Shown here: positions 16,632-25,344 of the stretch, one piece after another
How the letters are laid out: each line of letters begins with the position of its first letter
How positions within the stretch are numbered: position 1 is the stretch's first letter
Source: Desulfocucumis sp964643075
Lineage (GTDB): Bacteria; Bacillota; Desulfotomaculia; Desulfotomaculales; Desulfocucumaceae
Assembly: GCA_964643075.1 (NCBI GenBank)
Contig: CAZXQO010000015.1
Span: 1 to 64,000, forward strand
Reading direction: 5' to 3'
DNA: 64,000 nt
Translations under genes and position numbers: made by a program
The notes under the pieces: model-generated
The model's database searches: none
Told to the model about the DNA's origin: nothing
Seen by the model: only the letters and a program-made list of their open reading frames with translations

Positions 16632-17318
16632 TCAGTGCTGCGGCCCTGCCTGGTCGGGATTCTGGAAAGCCGGTGCCTGGGGGTTTGTCACATCAAAATA
16701 TTTACCGGGCCTGGATAGATTGAAATAAAGCCTGGCGTCTTTATCAACTCCCCAGTCCTGGTTGGAGCCGGTGTTCTCTATTTTGGCAAAGGCCTCCCGG
16801 AACATTGTGTTATGGGCTTCTTCACGGTTAAGCAAGAAGTCTATCATTTGACGTACGTGCTTATCGTTGATTTGCCTGTGCAAATTCTCATAAACTACCT
16901 TGGCCCTTTGCTCAGCTGCAATATTAGAAAGTAAGTCCGCGGGCAAGTCGCCGGTAACATTAACATAGGCTGCTGTCCAGGGTACACCGGAGGCGTTGGC
17001 CAGATAGGGGTTGAGACCGGTGACTACATGGCTCTCTATGTGCCCGGACTGTACGGCCTGGGCGTCCATGTCATGGCCATTCAGTAGATTTACCGCAGTG
17101 GCTACCATTTCCATATGACTTAATTCCTCGGCGGCTATATCCATTAACAGATCTTTAATTGCGGGATTTTTAATCCTGAAGCTCTGGGAAATATACTGCA
17201 TAGCCGCCTTCAACTCACCATGAGGACCGCCCAGTTGCTCTGTGAGCATTGACGCATAGTTAGGATTGGGCCGCTCCACACGCACCATATCCAGCAGTTT
17301 CTTGTCATGTTTAAACAT
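16632..17318 (-). CDS. manganese catalase
   Basis: This dinuclear Mn catalase (228 residues) disproportionates hydrogen peroxide. The four-helix ferritin-like core shows the metal ligands in order: E in GELKAAMQY, E and H in AAEELSHMEM, E in NIAAEQRAK and H in NREEAHNTMF. Spore-coat CotJC is a close relative of similar length, and in a spore former the protein may be in the spore coat. It gives oxidative protection to an anaerobe. It is a single gene with its own terminator. Confidence 0.9.
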   Translation of the reverse strand: MFKHDKKLLDMVRVERPNPNYASMLTEQLGGPHGELKAAMQYISQSFRIKNPAIKDLLMDIAAEELSHMEMVATAVNLLNGHDMDAQAVQSGHIESHVVTGLNPYLANASGVPWTAAYVNVTGDLPADLLSNIAAEQRAKVVYENLHRQINDKHVRQMIDFLLNREEAHNTMFREAFAKIENTGSNQDWGVDKDARLYFNLSRPGKYFDVTNPQAPAFQNPDQAGPQH

Positions 17319-17487
17319 TTCTTCACCGTCCTTTAGTATTCTACACTATATTATTTCACCTGCCGGCGTAATATATGCGAATCCGGACGTCGCCCTGAAG
17401 GCGTCCGGATTGTACATCCTGCCTGTGGTTCTATTTTGGGCCATGGCAAAATATTGATTATAAGGTTGTCCTTTACGGGGTGATGAA

Positions 17488-17817
17488 ATGGATAATTTTG
17501 AAAACAAAATAATACTTGTTTTCTTTACCGCCCTGGGTATCATGCTAGGCGCAGTCATGATAGGCAGCATTGCTGCGGTACTGGTACGGGAACCACCCAT
17601 GGCAATAATGTTGAAGCTGGCCAGGGACATGAAAATATGGGCTATCGCTGCAGCCATAGGAGGTACATTCTCCACCTTTGAAATATTTGAAAGCGGGCTT
17701 TTTAACGGAGAGGTAAGGGCAGTGGTAAAGCAGATTTTATACATCATCAGCGCCCTGGCCGGAACACAGGCCGGCTACTACCTAATCCTGGCCCTCTGCG
17801 GGGGTAGTAACGATTGA
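17488..17817 (+). CDS. ytrH: YtrH-like sporulation membrane protein
   Basis: The protein has 109 residues with three hydrophobic segments (about 10-32, 47-65 and 82-103). The pattern AAIGGTFSTFEIFESGLF is typical of YtrH, which in Bacillus subtilis is made under sporulation control and needed for efficient sporulation. GGGGTGATGAA precedes the ATG. It overlaps the next gene by 4 bp, the usual YtrH-YtrI pair. A GC-rich hairpin (17380-17411) lies upstream. Confidence 0.85.
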   Translation: MDNFENKIILVFFTALGIMLGAVMIGSIAAVLVREPPMAIMLKLARDMKIWAIAAAIGGTFSTFEIFESGLFNGEVRAVVKQILYIISALAGTQAGYYLILALCGGSND

Positions 17818-18302
17818 TTTTTAAATTTTTTAGATACCTGTCCTTTTTCATCCTTGGAGCACTATTGGGCGCCGGCGCCATCGGCATGCTTATAGGCAAC
17901 CAGGTGGACTATCTTACCTTGACTAACAAAAACCTTCAGGATCAACTGGCGGAAAGAGAATACCAGCTGCAAAAGTTAAAAGAGTCCTCCAGGCAGAATA
18001 TGGCGCAAGTTATTTCTTCCATAGAAGCATATCTGTCCGCCGATTCCATGGAAGGACTTACCGAATATGATCAGTTAAGCCTGCAGCTGGAAGCCAGTAA
18101 AAGGATCAAGGAATGGCTAAGCCCGCTGGTGGGACAGGATATCAACAGCCTGGACAATCTATTGATACCCCGTATTGTGGACGACCGTATTATAGAGGCC
18201 GGCGGCAGCAAATACCGCCTGAAAACACATCTCGTCATAATTAATCAAAAAGTGAAAATATACGTCAAAGCCCGCCTGATTAAAACCGGAACCCCGGGAT
18301 AG
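17814..18302 (+). CDS. ytrI: YtrI-like sporulation membrane protein
   Basis: The protein has 162 residues: an N-terminal membrane helix (about 5-27, Gly/Ala-rich), a coiled coil (about 30-60) and a small C-terminal domain. The start is TTG 17814 inside the ytrH stop (TTGA overlap), with GGGGGTAG as ribosome site, so translation is coupled to ytrH. The position and topology match YtrI of the ytrHI sporulation operon; sequence similarity alone is weaker. Confidence 0.7.
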   Translation: MIFKFFRYLSFFILGALLGAGAIGMLIGNQVDYLTLTNKNLQDQLAEREYQLQKLKESSRQNMAQVISSIEAYLSADSMEGLTEYDQLSLQLEASKRIKEWLSPLVGQDINSLDNLLIPRIVDDRIIEAGGSKYRLKTHLVIINQKVKIYVKARLIKTGTPG

Positions 18303-18467
18303 CCCCCTACCTTGCCCTCTCCTTAAGCCCTATTTTTTCCAGACTAATGACATCCCGGGAGAACTGATTAACCAGTAAAAAGGATTTTATGCTGAACTAA
18401 TTGAATCCTTGTTTAACATATAATTTGACCGGAGTTTCTTTACGGGCTTTAAGATAAGGATGGTTGC

Positions 18468-19061
18468 ATGAGAGAGAAAAAAAGGATGGTCATACTTTTG
18501 GCGGCGGGAATAGCGCTAATTGCACTTGGGGCAGTGTTTACAGCTTTTGCCGGCAGGCTGCTGGTGCTGGACGAACCACCCCGCAAAGCCGACGTCATTG
18601 TGGTACTGGGCGGCGACAGCGGGGAGCGCGTGGAGCGGGCCGCCTCCCTGTACCGGGCAGGCTACGCCCCTTTCATGATAGTTTCCGGTGGGCAGCTATA
18701 CCGCAATATTACCCAAGCCGGGGTGATGAAGGACCACGCCGTGAAATTGGGCGTGCCCGCTGATAAAATCATACTTGAAAACCGTGCCGAGAGCACTTAC
18801 GACAATGCAACCTTTTGTAAAGAAATAATTGACGAACACGGCTTTAAGTCGGCCATAGTGGTCTCCTCGAACTACCACATGCAACGGGTAAGATTTATTT
18901 TTCGAAAGGTTTTCAAAAATTCCGGAACCACCCTGGTCTACTGTGCCGCTCAGGAACCCAAATTTAACCCGGACCGCTGGTGGGCCAACAATAAAAGCAT
19001 CATGTATACCATTACCGAGTACATAAAATTCATAGGCTACGCCCTGGGCAGAAACATATAA
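18468..19061 (+). CDS. YdcF-family protein (DUF218)
   Basis: The protein has 197 residues with an N-terminal membrane anchor (about 8-27) and a DUF218 domain. Typical blocks are ADVIVVLGGDSGERVERAA, ENRAESTYDNA and VVSSNYHMQR, with conserved acidic and His residues clustered as in SanA/YdcF. Members affect envelope integrity; the enzymatic role is not known. AAGGATGG precedes the ATG. The 165-bp spacer before it shows no feature. Confidence 0.85.
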   Translation: MREKKRMVILLAAGIALIALGAVFTAFAGRLLVLDEPPRKADVIVVLGGDSGERVERAASLYRAGYAPFMIVSGGQLYRNITQAGVMKDHAVKLGVPADKIILENRAESTYDNATFCKEIIDEHGFKSAIVVSSNYHMQRVRFIFRKVFKNSGTTLVYCAAQEPKFNPDRWWANNKSIMYTITEYIKFIGYALGRNI

Positions 19062-19082
19062 ATCCAATTTTAAATTAAGGTA

Positions 19083-19259
19083 TCATGGCCTTGGTGAGCT
19101 ACTTTTTCCTTTGACCACATCTATAGCCGGGTTCAACGGGTCGGAGCTGTTATAGCTCACAGTCGCTCCCATAGACTCAATTGTTTTCCGGGCAGGCACA
19201 AACAGTTTATTATTTAACTCGTCCAGGCTGAAACCATAGGCCCCGGCAATGATTCTGGC
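19083..19259 (-). pseudogene. copper-amine-oxidase-like stalk domain remnant
   Basis: A 58-codon open stretch with no usable start reads DELNNKLFVPARKTIESMG and ATVSYNSSDPLNPAIDVVKG. This is the FVPxRxxxExxGAxVxYD motif of the copper amine oxidase N-terminal-like (stalk) domain found in Firmicute surface proteins. A TAA immediately precedes the frame, so only a 3' fragment survives. Confidence 0.55.
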
Positions 19260-19276
19260 TTAATAAAGCCTTTGGC

Positions 19277-20299
19277 TTATTCGTAATAATTATTAGTGGC
19301 CCTGGCAAAAGCCTCGTACATTATAGGTAGTTTCACATGGTGGATTTTTAGGAGCGGCTCCCTTAAATACATGACAAACAATTTATTGGTAACCACCGGT
19401 ATTTCTGAGGGTGGCTTTTTATGGTCTATAATATCCACGGCCATCTGAGCTGCCAGTTCCCCCTGTTCAAAAGGCGAAACGGCAACCGCCATCATTCCCC
19501 CGTCCTCCACGTTAAATCCCCAGCAGCCTATAGCCGGGAGCTTGGTGTTCTTCATGGTCCACTCCATAACCTCCTTGGGCGGCATAATACTGCTGTCATC
19601 TTTAGATTTTTTTATGGTGTGGTAATGGGTTACCAGCAGAAAATCCGCATCTCCCTGCCTGGTCAGCAATGCTTTTTTCCAGTCGTCGAAGGTGTCGCAC
19701 TGAATACTGTCCACCAGTTTCAGTGGCTCCCAGGGAAAGGACACCAGTTCATTATGTATATATTGAGAGGTCTCGGATGAATCCGATATATGCAGTATTC
19801 TTTTCTTGTCAGAGGTCATTACCTGTAAAAACACCTCTTTTAATGCTCCGTAGGGAATTCGCTCCAGAACCCCCGTAACGTTTGATGCCTTGTCATACCC
19901 GTATTTATCGGGAGTGGCGTTCATTCCGGTAAATACAATATCTATAGAGGGATCGTTATTAAAATATTTGCCGACAAACTCCTGGGCGTTGTCGTCCACG
20001 GCTATGATAACATTGGGCTTCCAGCTTTTAATCATGTTCCTTGCGGTTAAACCGGCCTTCTCCTTGAACGCCTGATCCGGGTGACGTTTTGTATCCATGT
20101 AATGATACCTGACTGAATAGGGTTTTTTCTCCAGTACCCGCTCAATGGCTTTATTAATATCTGTTACCCAGGAAAAATCCGTGTCATAACTTTGCAGAAC
20201 CAGAACCCTGGGCTTGTTTATGCTCGCAGCCACTAAAAAAACGCATAAACAGACAAAAAAAGTAACGGTCAGTAATTGATTAATATTATACTTTTTCAT
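19277..20299 (-). CDS. ABC-type solute-binding protein (TrpX-like)
   Basis: The 340-residue protein begins with a basic-hydrophobic N-terminal anchor (residues 10-26). It folds as the type I periplasmic-binding 'ABC substrate binding' family (PF04392-like): LVLQSYDTDFSWVTDINKAI at the start, then NVIIAVDDNAQEF, DIVFTGMNA and GMMAVAVSPFEQGELAA. No ABC permease or ATPase gene is nearby. Instead it overlaps the SLC13 transporter gene upstream by 4 bp (ATGA), so it is probably a sensory or accessory binding protein for that transporter. This pairing is unusual. Confidence 0.75.
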   Translation of the reverse strand: MKKYNINQLLTVTFFVCLCVFLVAASINKPRVLVLQSYDTDFSWVTDINKAIERVLEKKPYSVRYHYMDTKRHPDQAFKEKAGLTARNMIKSWKPNVIIAVDDNAQEFVGKYFNNDPSIDIVFTGMNATPDKYGYDKASNVTGVLERIPYGALKEVFLQVMTSDKKRILHISDSSETSQYIHNELVSFPWEPLKLVDSIQCDTFDDWKKALLTRQGDADFLLVTHYHTIKKSKDDSSIMPPKEVMEWTMKNTKLPAIGCWGFNVEDGGMMAVAVSPFEQGELAAQMAVDIIDHKKPPSEIPVVTNKLFVMYLREPLLKIHHVKLPIMYEAFARATNNYYE

Positions 20300-22191
20300 A
20301 ATATTCCCAACAGCCTCCAGTATGGAATTGACGCATACACCGCACCCAGCCGGATAAAATTGCTTAGCATATTAAAAACAAGCATAGAATTCTGGTTGTA
20401 TATCTTATGATGCCTGGTTTCCTCCATAAACTGAACATAATAGGTACACTGGTAAGGCATAATCCAGCCATCGCTCAGGGTTAATATGATAAAACCTATA
20501 ATCCAGGGGTTGATACCGCTAATTTGTGCAATGGGAATAAAAATAGTGGCAAATATAACAACCGTGGCGTTGTTGGGAATGGCAAAGCGCACCAGGGTGA
20601 TTAATATGAAAAGCAGAAATACAAAAAGCATGAAGTTTTCCCGCATGTACTGGCCCATCCACAGTAGCTTGGTGCCAATCCACTGATCCAGCCCGATATA
20701 GGACATTGTTGTGGCCAGGCCGATCAGACCGCCCAGATAAATAAGAAAGGGCCAGTTGATATCCTTCTGGAATTCCCTTTTAGAAAGGGTGCCCAGGGCG
20801 AGAAAGATATACAGCACCACCAGTCCGATCCAGGGTGTATCTATTTTGTGTATGGATGAAGTGGCTATGCCGATAAAAAACAATAAAACTCCGGCTATGG
20901 CCGCCCATTCTTTGCTGCTGGGCGGCCCGAGAATTCTCAGCTGCGCATCCAGCTGCTCCCTGGACAGTACCGGCAGCTCATCATTGCGGTACATCAGATA
21001 GGAAAACAACATGTACAACAAAAATATGACCAGCACAAAAACAGCCGAAGCAAAAGCCCAGTACGCCCAGCTGAACTGTTCCTTCACCTGCGGCGGCAGC
21101 AAACCGAAAACCACAAAATTTATAGCCTTGCTGCTGACAAAGGCTCCGGAAAAAAGGCTTAGGCCGCTAAAAGAGGCAACTGCAAGCTGGGTGGCAGCCT
21201 TACCGCCCGGTTTGTAGCCCAGAGCCTCCACCAAATCCGTCAGCAGTGGAGTGGTAATACTAACCCGCCCATTAGCTGAGGGAAAAACCGGTGTCAGCAA
21301 AAAGCCTGTTAAAAATATGGATAAGGTATAACCAAAACGCGAGTTTGGAAAATATTTCAGGGCGACCAGCACAAACCGGTAAGTCACCCCCGATGCCACC
21401 AGCACTACAGCCAGTCCGAATACACTCATGGCCATGAAGAAGCTTCCGGATGTAAAACCGGACAACACCACCCCCACAGGGGCAATGCCCAGGAATACCA
21501 ACACCAGCAAGGCTAGTATGCAGGGAATAAACTCAGCGGACAGGCGAAAAACCCACATCACTATAACGGAAGAAAAAATTGCTGCAAATATCCGGGAAGA
21601 CCAGTCCAAATCAGTACCGGTGCAAAAAATAAGAACTGAGGCGGGCACTATCATTGCCAGAAGCCAGCCCACCGGCTTAACTATGCCGGCGCTTAGCCTG
21701 CCGCGCTTTATGGTATCCGCAACGGCTTGCTCCGGCTGGTCTTCGGCGGTTTTGTAGTGATCCAGCAGGGAATTATAAAAGTTTCTGGCCACTTCGGGGT
21801 TTGTATCCGCCAGCCTTTTTATGGCTTCCCTGGGAATCACCAGAACTTCTGCGGGTATTTCCACCAGCCCGTCGGACATGTATCTCGGGATGTTTACTGC
21901 AGCCTCTTCACCCACGAAGCCACTGCTAATTTCCTTAACCTTACGCTTGCCCGAAACCAGTTTAACTGAGCCTGCACTTAACAGGTATAAATTCTCCGCT
22001 GGAGTTCCACCCTGAAAAAGAAGTTCCCCCTGCTGAAAAAATCTTATCGTTACCTTGGGAATGACCCGGGCCAAATCCTGAGCAGTACAGGCTGAAAAAA
22101 CGGTGGTGTGTTGCAGTTTGTCTGCAATATCTTCATAATTATAGTTCAAAGCACCAGCATCCTCAGCTATTGCCGCTGAAAGATTCATCAT
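20296..22191 (-). CDS. SLC13/DASS-type anion transporter with N-terminal cyclic-nucleotide-binding domain
   Basis: In 631 residues, an N-terminal cNMP-binding barrel (about 30-150: LLFQGGTPAENLYLLSAGSV) precedes about twelve membrane segments of the divalent-anion:sodium symporter type. Features include the GFTSGSFFMAMSVFGLAVVL helix, NGRVS in the first hairpin and PNNAT in the second, positions where family members carry SNT-like sodium/substrate motifs. An Asn is therefore kept in both. The likely substrate is a dicarboxylate or inorganic anion. The barrel suggests allosteric control by cAMP/c-di-nucleotide-like ligands. It is paralogous to 56062-57918 at the other end of the injection-system locus. 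Confidence 0.85.
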   Translation of the reverse strand: MMNLSAAIAEDAGALNYNYEDIADKLQHTTVFSACTAQDLARVIPKVTIRFFQQGELLFQGGTPAENLYLLSAGSVKLVSGKRKVKEISSGFVGEEAAVNIPRYMSDGLVEIPAEVLVIPREAIKRLADTNPEVARNFYNSLLDHYKTAEDQPEQAVADTIKRGRLSAGIVKPVGWLLAMIVPASVLIFCTGTDLDWSSRIFAAIFSSVIVMWVFRLSAEFIPCILALLVLVFLGIAPVGVVLSGFTSGSFFMAMSVFGLAVVLVASGVTYRFVLVALKYFPNSRFGYTLSIFLTGFLLTPVFPSANGRVSITTPLLTDLVEALGYKPGGKAATQLAVASFSGLSLFSGAFVSSKAINFVVFGLLPPQVKEQFSWAYWAFASAVFVLVIFLLYMLFSYLMYRNDELPVLSREQLDAQLRILGPPSSKEWAAIAGVLLFFIGIATSSIHKIDTPWIGLVVLYIFLALGTLSKREFQKDINWPFLIYLGGLIGLATTMSYIGLDQWIGTKLLWMGQYMRENFMLFVFLLFILITLVRFAIPNNATVVIFATIFIPIAQISGINPWIIGFIILTLSDGWIMPYQCTYYVQFMEETRHHKIYNQNSMLVFNMLSNFIRLGAVYASIPYWRLLGIL

Positions 22192-22758
22192 ATCACCATC
22201 TCTGTTCCGTGTGCCGGAAAAATTATTAAAAATAATACTGGCCAGAATATCCGCTGTCAGTCAAAACTTTATCTACTAGATCATCCATAGGTATTTACCA
22301 TGGTTTTTTTAATTACAACCAAATTATTCCACCACCCAACTCGACAAATTAACAAAATATTATATTTTTTTTGCAAAATACCTTCTATTTTTAAACCAAA
22401 TTGACCAAAATTTTCTTAAAATTAAGTCCATGTGAATAATATAAGTGAGCCTTGGGTTCGGAAGGGGTTATTCCCCTACCGAACCCTTAGAGTGAACTTA
22501 TACAGCCTGTTGATCCCCGACCTTCGGGGACGGGGTCATACAGGCTGTTAGCGAGATAAAGGGACAGGTTCTGCCCCCGGAGGGACCTCCTCTCCCTTAA
22601 CTTCACACTATTGTGATACCCGCCCCGTCACGATTCAGGCAAATTCTCCTGCATTCAATTCCCATCCACTTCCTCAAGCGCCTCCGTAATGTCCTTTCTT
22701 CTGACCGTCTAGGGTAGACACGGGCAGAATGCCCTTAGGCCAGGCCTATCAGGAGAAA
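22192..22758. other. intergenic with hairpin and repeat
   Basis: This 567-bp spacer holds a long hairpin (22454-22467 with 22473-22486, arms GGGTTCGG..GGGG and CCCC..CCGAACCC), the 50-bp repeat at 22510-22559 and a GGGACAGG..GCCCCCGGAGGG segment. A TAGGCCAGGCCTA palindrome near 22736 comes just before the 3' end of the DUF4157 gene. No coding frame is supported. Confidence 0.45.
22510..22559 (+). repeat. 50-bp dispersed repeat, copy 2
   Basis: It differs from 10289-10338 at three positions. Here the flanks add an inverted repeat: ACAGCCTGT (22502-22510) can pair with ACAGGCTGT (22540-22548) around the inner CCCCGACCTTCGGGG hairpin. The unit is thus an imperfect palindrome. Confidence 0.75.
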
Positions 22759-24630
22759 TTAAACTTCCAGTTCTTCCCCTGTTACGTCCTTATATGCAGC
22801 CTTGATCAACGACCCGACAATTGTCTGCTGCTTTTTGTCATCATGAAGTTTATTTATTTTTCTCTCATAATAAGTCCTGGCTTCCTTTCTTCTTTTCTCC
22901 TTTGACTCACCGCCACGTAATCTTGATTTATTTAATCCCTTAAATTTCTTCTCTGCATCCATATACTCATCTTGCTTCGCTTCCTTCCGGGTCGCTTTCT
23001 CATAAAAGGCCATGCCCTCGTACAGGTCGGCTTTATCATCTTCACTGAGCTCTTCTCTTACCTCAGGCTCTTTTATTGCTCCTTTGTATGCACTCTTTTC
23101 CTCTTTAAGCATTTTTGTTAATCCATCTTCATCTTTAACACCCGTGTTCCCCAAAAATCTGCCGCCAAACCTTGCGCTAACACCAAGTGTCAGCCCTCTC
23201 TGTTCAGGTTTATCTTTCTTTCTAATGCTTATCTTGTCTTCTTCATTGGCGTTAACGGCATATTGGAATTTATTTAAAGTTCCCTGAGCCAAACCAACAG
23301 CCTTGGCCGCCCCACCTTTGTTTACCGATATATCATCCGGCGATTTGCCCGGGTCCCAATTATTATTGAAATGCGCTTTCTCCCATTCCGTTTCATTCAG
23401 TTTGAGCCTGGAATCGTGGCCTTGATAAGCATTGCCTTCCTGGTGCGCGCCCCTGTCTTCAGCCTGGTGCAAGGCGTCGCTGAGAACAACCAGCGCTCTT
23501 TCTTTATTACCCGTATTCCACAAACCTATCGCCCTGTCCACAAACAGGCTCGTCATCCCTTCATTTATAGAGGATCCGTCTTCCTTCTTATAGAAACCAC
23601 CCTCGCCGTGGTGTAACATATAACTTTGATCCCTGATGTGCAGTTGATTACTCAGGTACATCTGTTTGGCTTGATCTTTATCTGACTCTTTCTTGCTTTT
23701 TTTCAGTTTATTGTATCCTTTGATTATGGCTTTTCCTTCGCCCTGCCCCTTCCGCATTGTGCTAAACTCATCCTTTAGGCCATCCATATCGGGCGACCTC
23801 TCAATAAGAAATTTCCGTGCTTCTTCATCATAGCTATCACTAAAATTACCCTTGGTTAAGGCAGTCTGCGTTATATTCCTGTGTCCCTGCGGCCACCACC
23901 CCGCAATTCGCTTCGAGGCGCCCTGCTGCATGGTGTGGGTCAACTCGTGTGCCAGCAACTTCTGACCGGCAGGCGCTTCTGGATTGTACTCCCCGCTCCC
24001 GAAATATATATCCCGGCCACGAGTAAAAGCCCGCGCATTAATATCCCTGCTCAGTTTCCCTGCTTCACTGTCGGCATGGATACGCACATTACTGAAATCC
24101 GCCTTAAAGCGCGGCTCCATACCGGACCTGACTCCTTCAGGCAAAGGGCTGCCGCCGCCCTGACTGGAATTTAGACGGCTTTCCAGTCCCGGGCTTGCCC
24201 CAAGGCTGCCGTCGGACCGGCGCTGGATTAACTGTCCGACCGCAATCTCTTCCTTCCCCCCGGCCGATACTTCGCCCTGCAGCGGCGCCTGAACTCCGGC
24301 GGTTTCCTGCTTATAGCCGGGATCCGGCATTTCCGTAACCCGTTGCGCAATCCGGTCAGCTTCCCGCTCATAATAGTCGCCAGGATTAGTTATACTGAGC
24401 TTGGTTTGCACATTGCCCGCTGTTAGCCCGGACAGAATACCGGTCAGCGCACGGTTTCCCACCGTCCGCTGCAACTGCAACATATCGGCCGCAGTAAGCC
24501 TGGCAGGGTCCACTACCACCCGCTGTATGGTATATTGCTGTGGCTGCGCATTGTTAGCCTGACCCCGTTCGGCGGCCTTCCGCTGCTGTACAGGCCTTTT
24601 ATTTTTTTCCAACTGACGATGAGAGGACAT
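22759..24630 (-). CDS. DUF4157 'eCIS core' protein with phospholipase C-like C-terminal domain; candidate cargo
   Basis: The protein has about 623 residues. The disordered N-terminus holds LQRTVGNRAL, a block common in such proteins. The DUF4157 domain (about 155-240) has FSNVRIHADSEAGKLSRDI and the zincin-like HELTH at about 228-232. The C-terminal region opens WWPQGHRNITQTAL and carries LHIRDQSYMLHH and LSDALHQAEDRGAH. The latter resembles the LHxxxDxxxH zinc ligands of the phospholipase C/P1 nuclease fold, where an N-terminal Trp and an early His also bind metal. DUF4157 is a marker of eCIS loci and is often joined to toxins. The start is set by GGAGGTGA five bases before ATG 24630. The DUF4157 call is firm; the effector role is inferred. 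Confidence 0.75.
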   Translation of the reverse strand: MSSHRQLEKNKRPVQQRKAAERGQANNAQPQQYTIQRVVVDPARLTAADMLQLQRTVGNRALTGILSGLTAGNVQTKLSITNPGDYYEREADRIAQRVTEMPDPGYKQETAGVQAPLQGEVSAGGKEEIAVGQLIQRRSDGSLGASPGLESRLNSSQGGGSPLPEGVRSGMEPRFKADFSNVRIHADSEAGKLSRDINARAFTRGRDIYFGSGEYNPEAPAGQKLLAHELTHTMQQGASKRIAGWWPQGHRNITQTALTKGNFSDSYDEEARKFLIERSPDMDGLKDEFSTMRKGQGEGKAIIKGYNKLKKSKKESDKDQAKQMYLSNQLHIRDQSYMLHHGEGGFYKKEDGSSINEGMTSLFVDRAIGLWNTGNKERALVVLSDALHQAEDRGAHQEGNAYQGHDSRLKLNETEWEKAHFNNNWDPGKSPDDISVNKGGAAKAVGLAQGTLNKFQYAVNANEEDKISIRKKDKPEQRGLTLGVSARFGGRFLGNTGVKDEDGLTKMLKEEKSAYKGAIKEPEVREELSEDDKADLYEGMAFYEKATRKEAKQDEYMDAEKKFKGLNKSRLRGGESKEKRRKEARTYYERKINKLHDDKKQQTIVGSLIKAAYKDVTGEELEV

Positions 24631-24854
24631 TTTACTCACCTCCATAATTTACGAATTTTAAGATAATTTCATTGTTTAATGTACAAATTCCTTTTTCCAT
24701 GTAACATTCTCTTGCAAATTTATTAAATATTTGTTTGCAGCTATAGGGAGGTAATTAATGGTATGTGTGGTATATATTACTATAAATTAAGATCATTAAA
24801 GACATACTTTTATTAAAGAAAAACGATTAATCAGTATTAAAGGGGTGGCGATGA

Positions 24855-25139
24855 ATGGCAGATGAAAACATGTGCAGCCCGGAAGATTGTGGACTGCTGA
24901 AACAGAGCAAGAGCAAGGAATATGGCCTTCTTTTGGAAAAAATTGAGGAGTTGGCAGTCCAGATTAAGCAAAGGAGGTTGGTAAATAATGCCATGCAGCA
25001 GGAATTTAATGCGATCAGGGAAGATATTGATTTGCAAAAACAAATGACGGACAAGATCATTAACGAAATTACGGAATTGCGGGAGCAAATCCGTCTGAAC
25101 AAAACCTCCGGCAGTTTTACCGGGGCAAGGCTGGTTTAA
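24855..25139 (+). CDS. small coiled-coil protein, unknown
   Basis: This 94-residue, highly charged protein is predicted helical from about 20 to 80, with heptad-like spacing (LLLEKIEELAVQIKQRR). Two Cys are near the N-terminus. GGGGTGGCG precedes the ATG, and a strong terminator follows. It lies between the DUF4157 gene and the cyclase-like gene, divergent from the former. I do not recognise the family. It may be a chaperone or structural accessory of the injection system, by position only. Confidence 0.6.
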   Translation: MADENMCSPEDCGLLKQSKSKEYGLLLEKIEELAVQIKQRRLVNNAMQQEFNAIREDIDLQKQMTDKIINEITELREQIRLNKTSGSFTGARLV

Positions 25140-25153
25140 TAGCATATCGAGAT

Positions 25154-25185
25154 AAACCACTTTTGCTTAAGTGGTTTTTTTTTGC
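25154..25185 (+). terminator. intrinsic terminator
   Basis: AAACCACTT (25154-25162) pairs with AAGTGGTTT (25169-25177), followed by a run of T. Confidence 0.9.
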
Positions 25186-25344
25186 TCTTTTTCATCAGAA
25201 ATGAAGCTCTTCATAACCCCGCTGAAATAACCCGGCAAAAAACTAAATATTTAGTGGAATTATCAGCAAATTTCCTATTTTTAAATTGAAAGGTGTATAT
25301 ATATAAGGTAAAATAAATCAAAATATGTCAATCGAGGTTGAAAA

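Noticed and set aside
17380..17411. GC-rich hairpin upstream of ytrH as a terminator
   Set aside because: No T-run on either strand. It could be chance or structural.
24758..24790. Ten-codon frame with a strong GGGAGG site upstream of the coiled-coil gene
   Set aside because: It is too short to support. No competing hairpin was seen downstream, unlike the rsgA leader.
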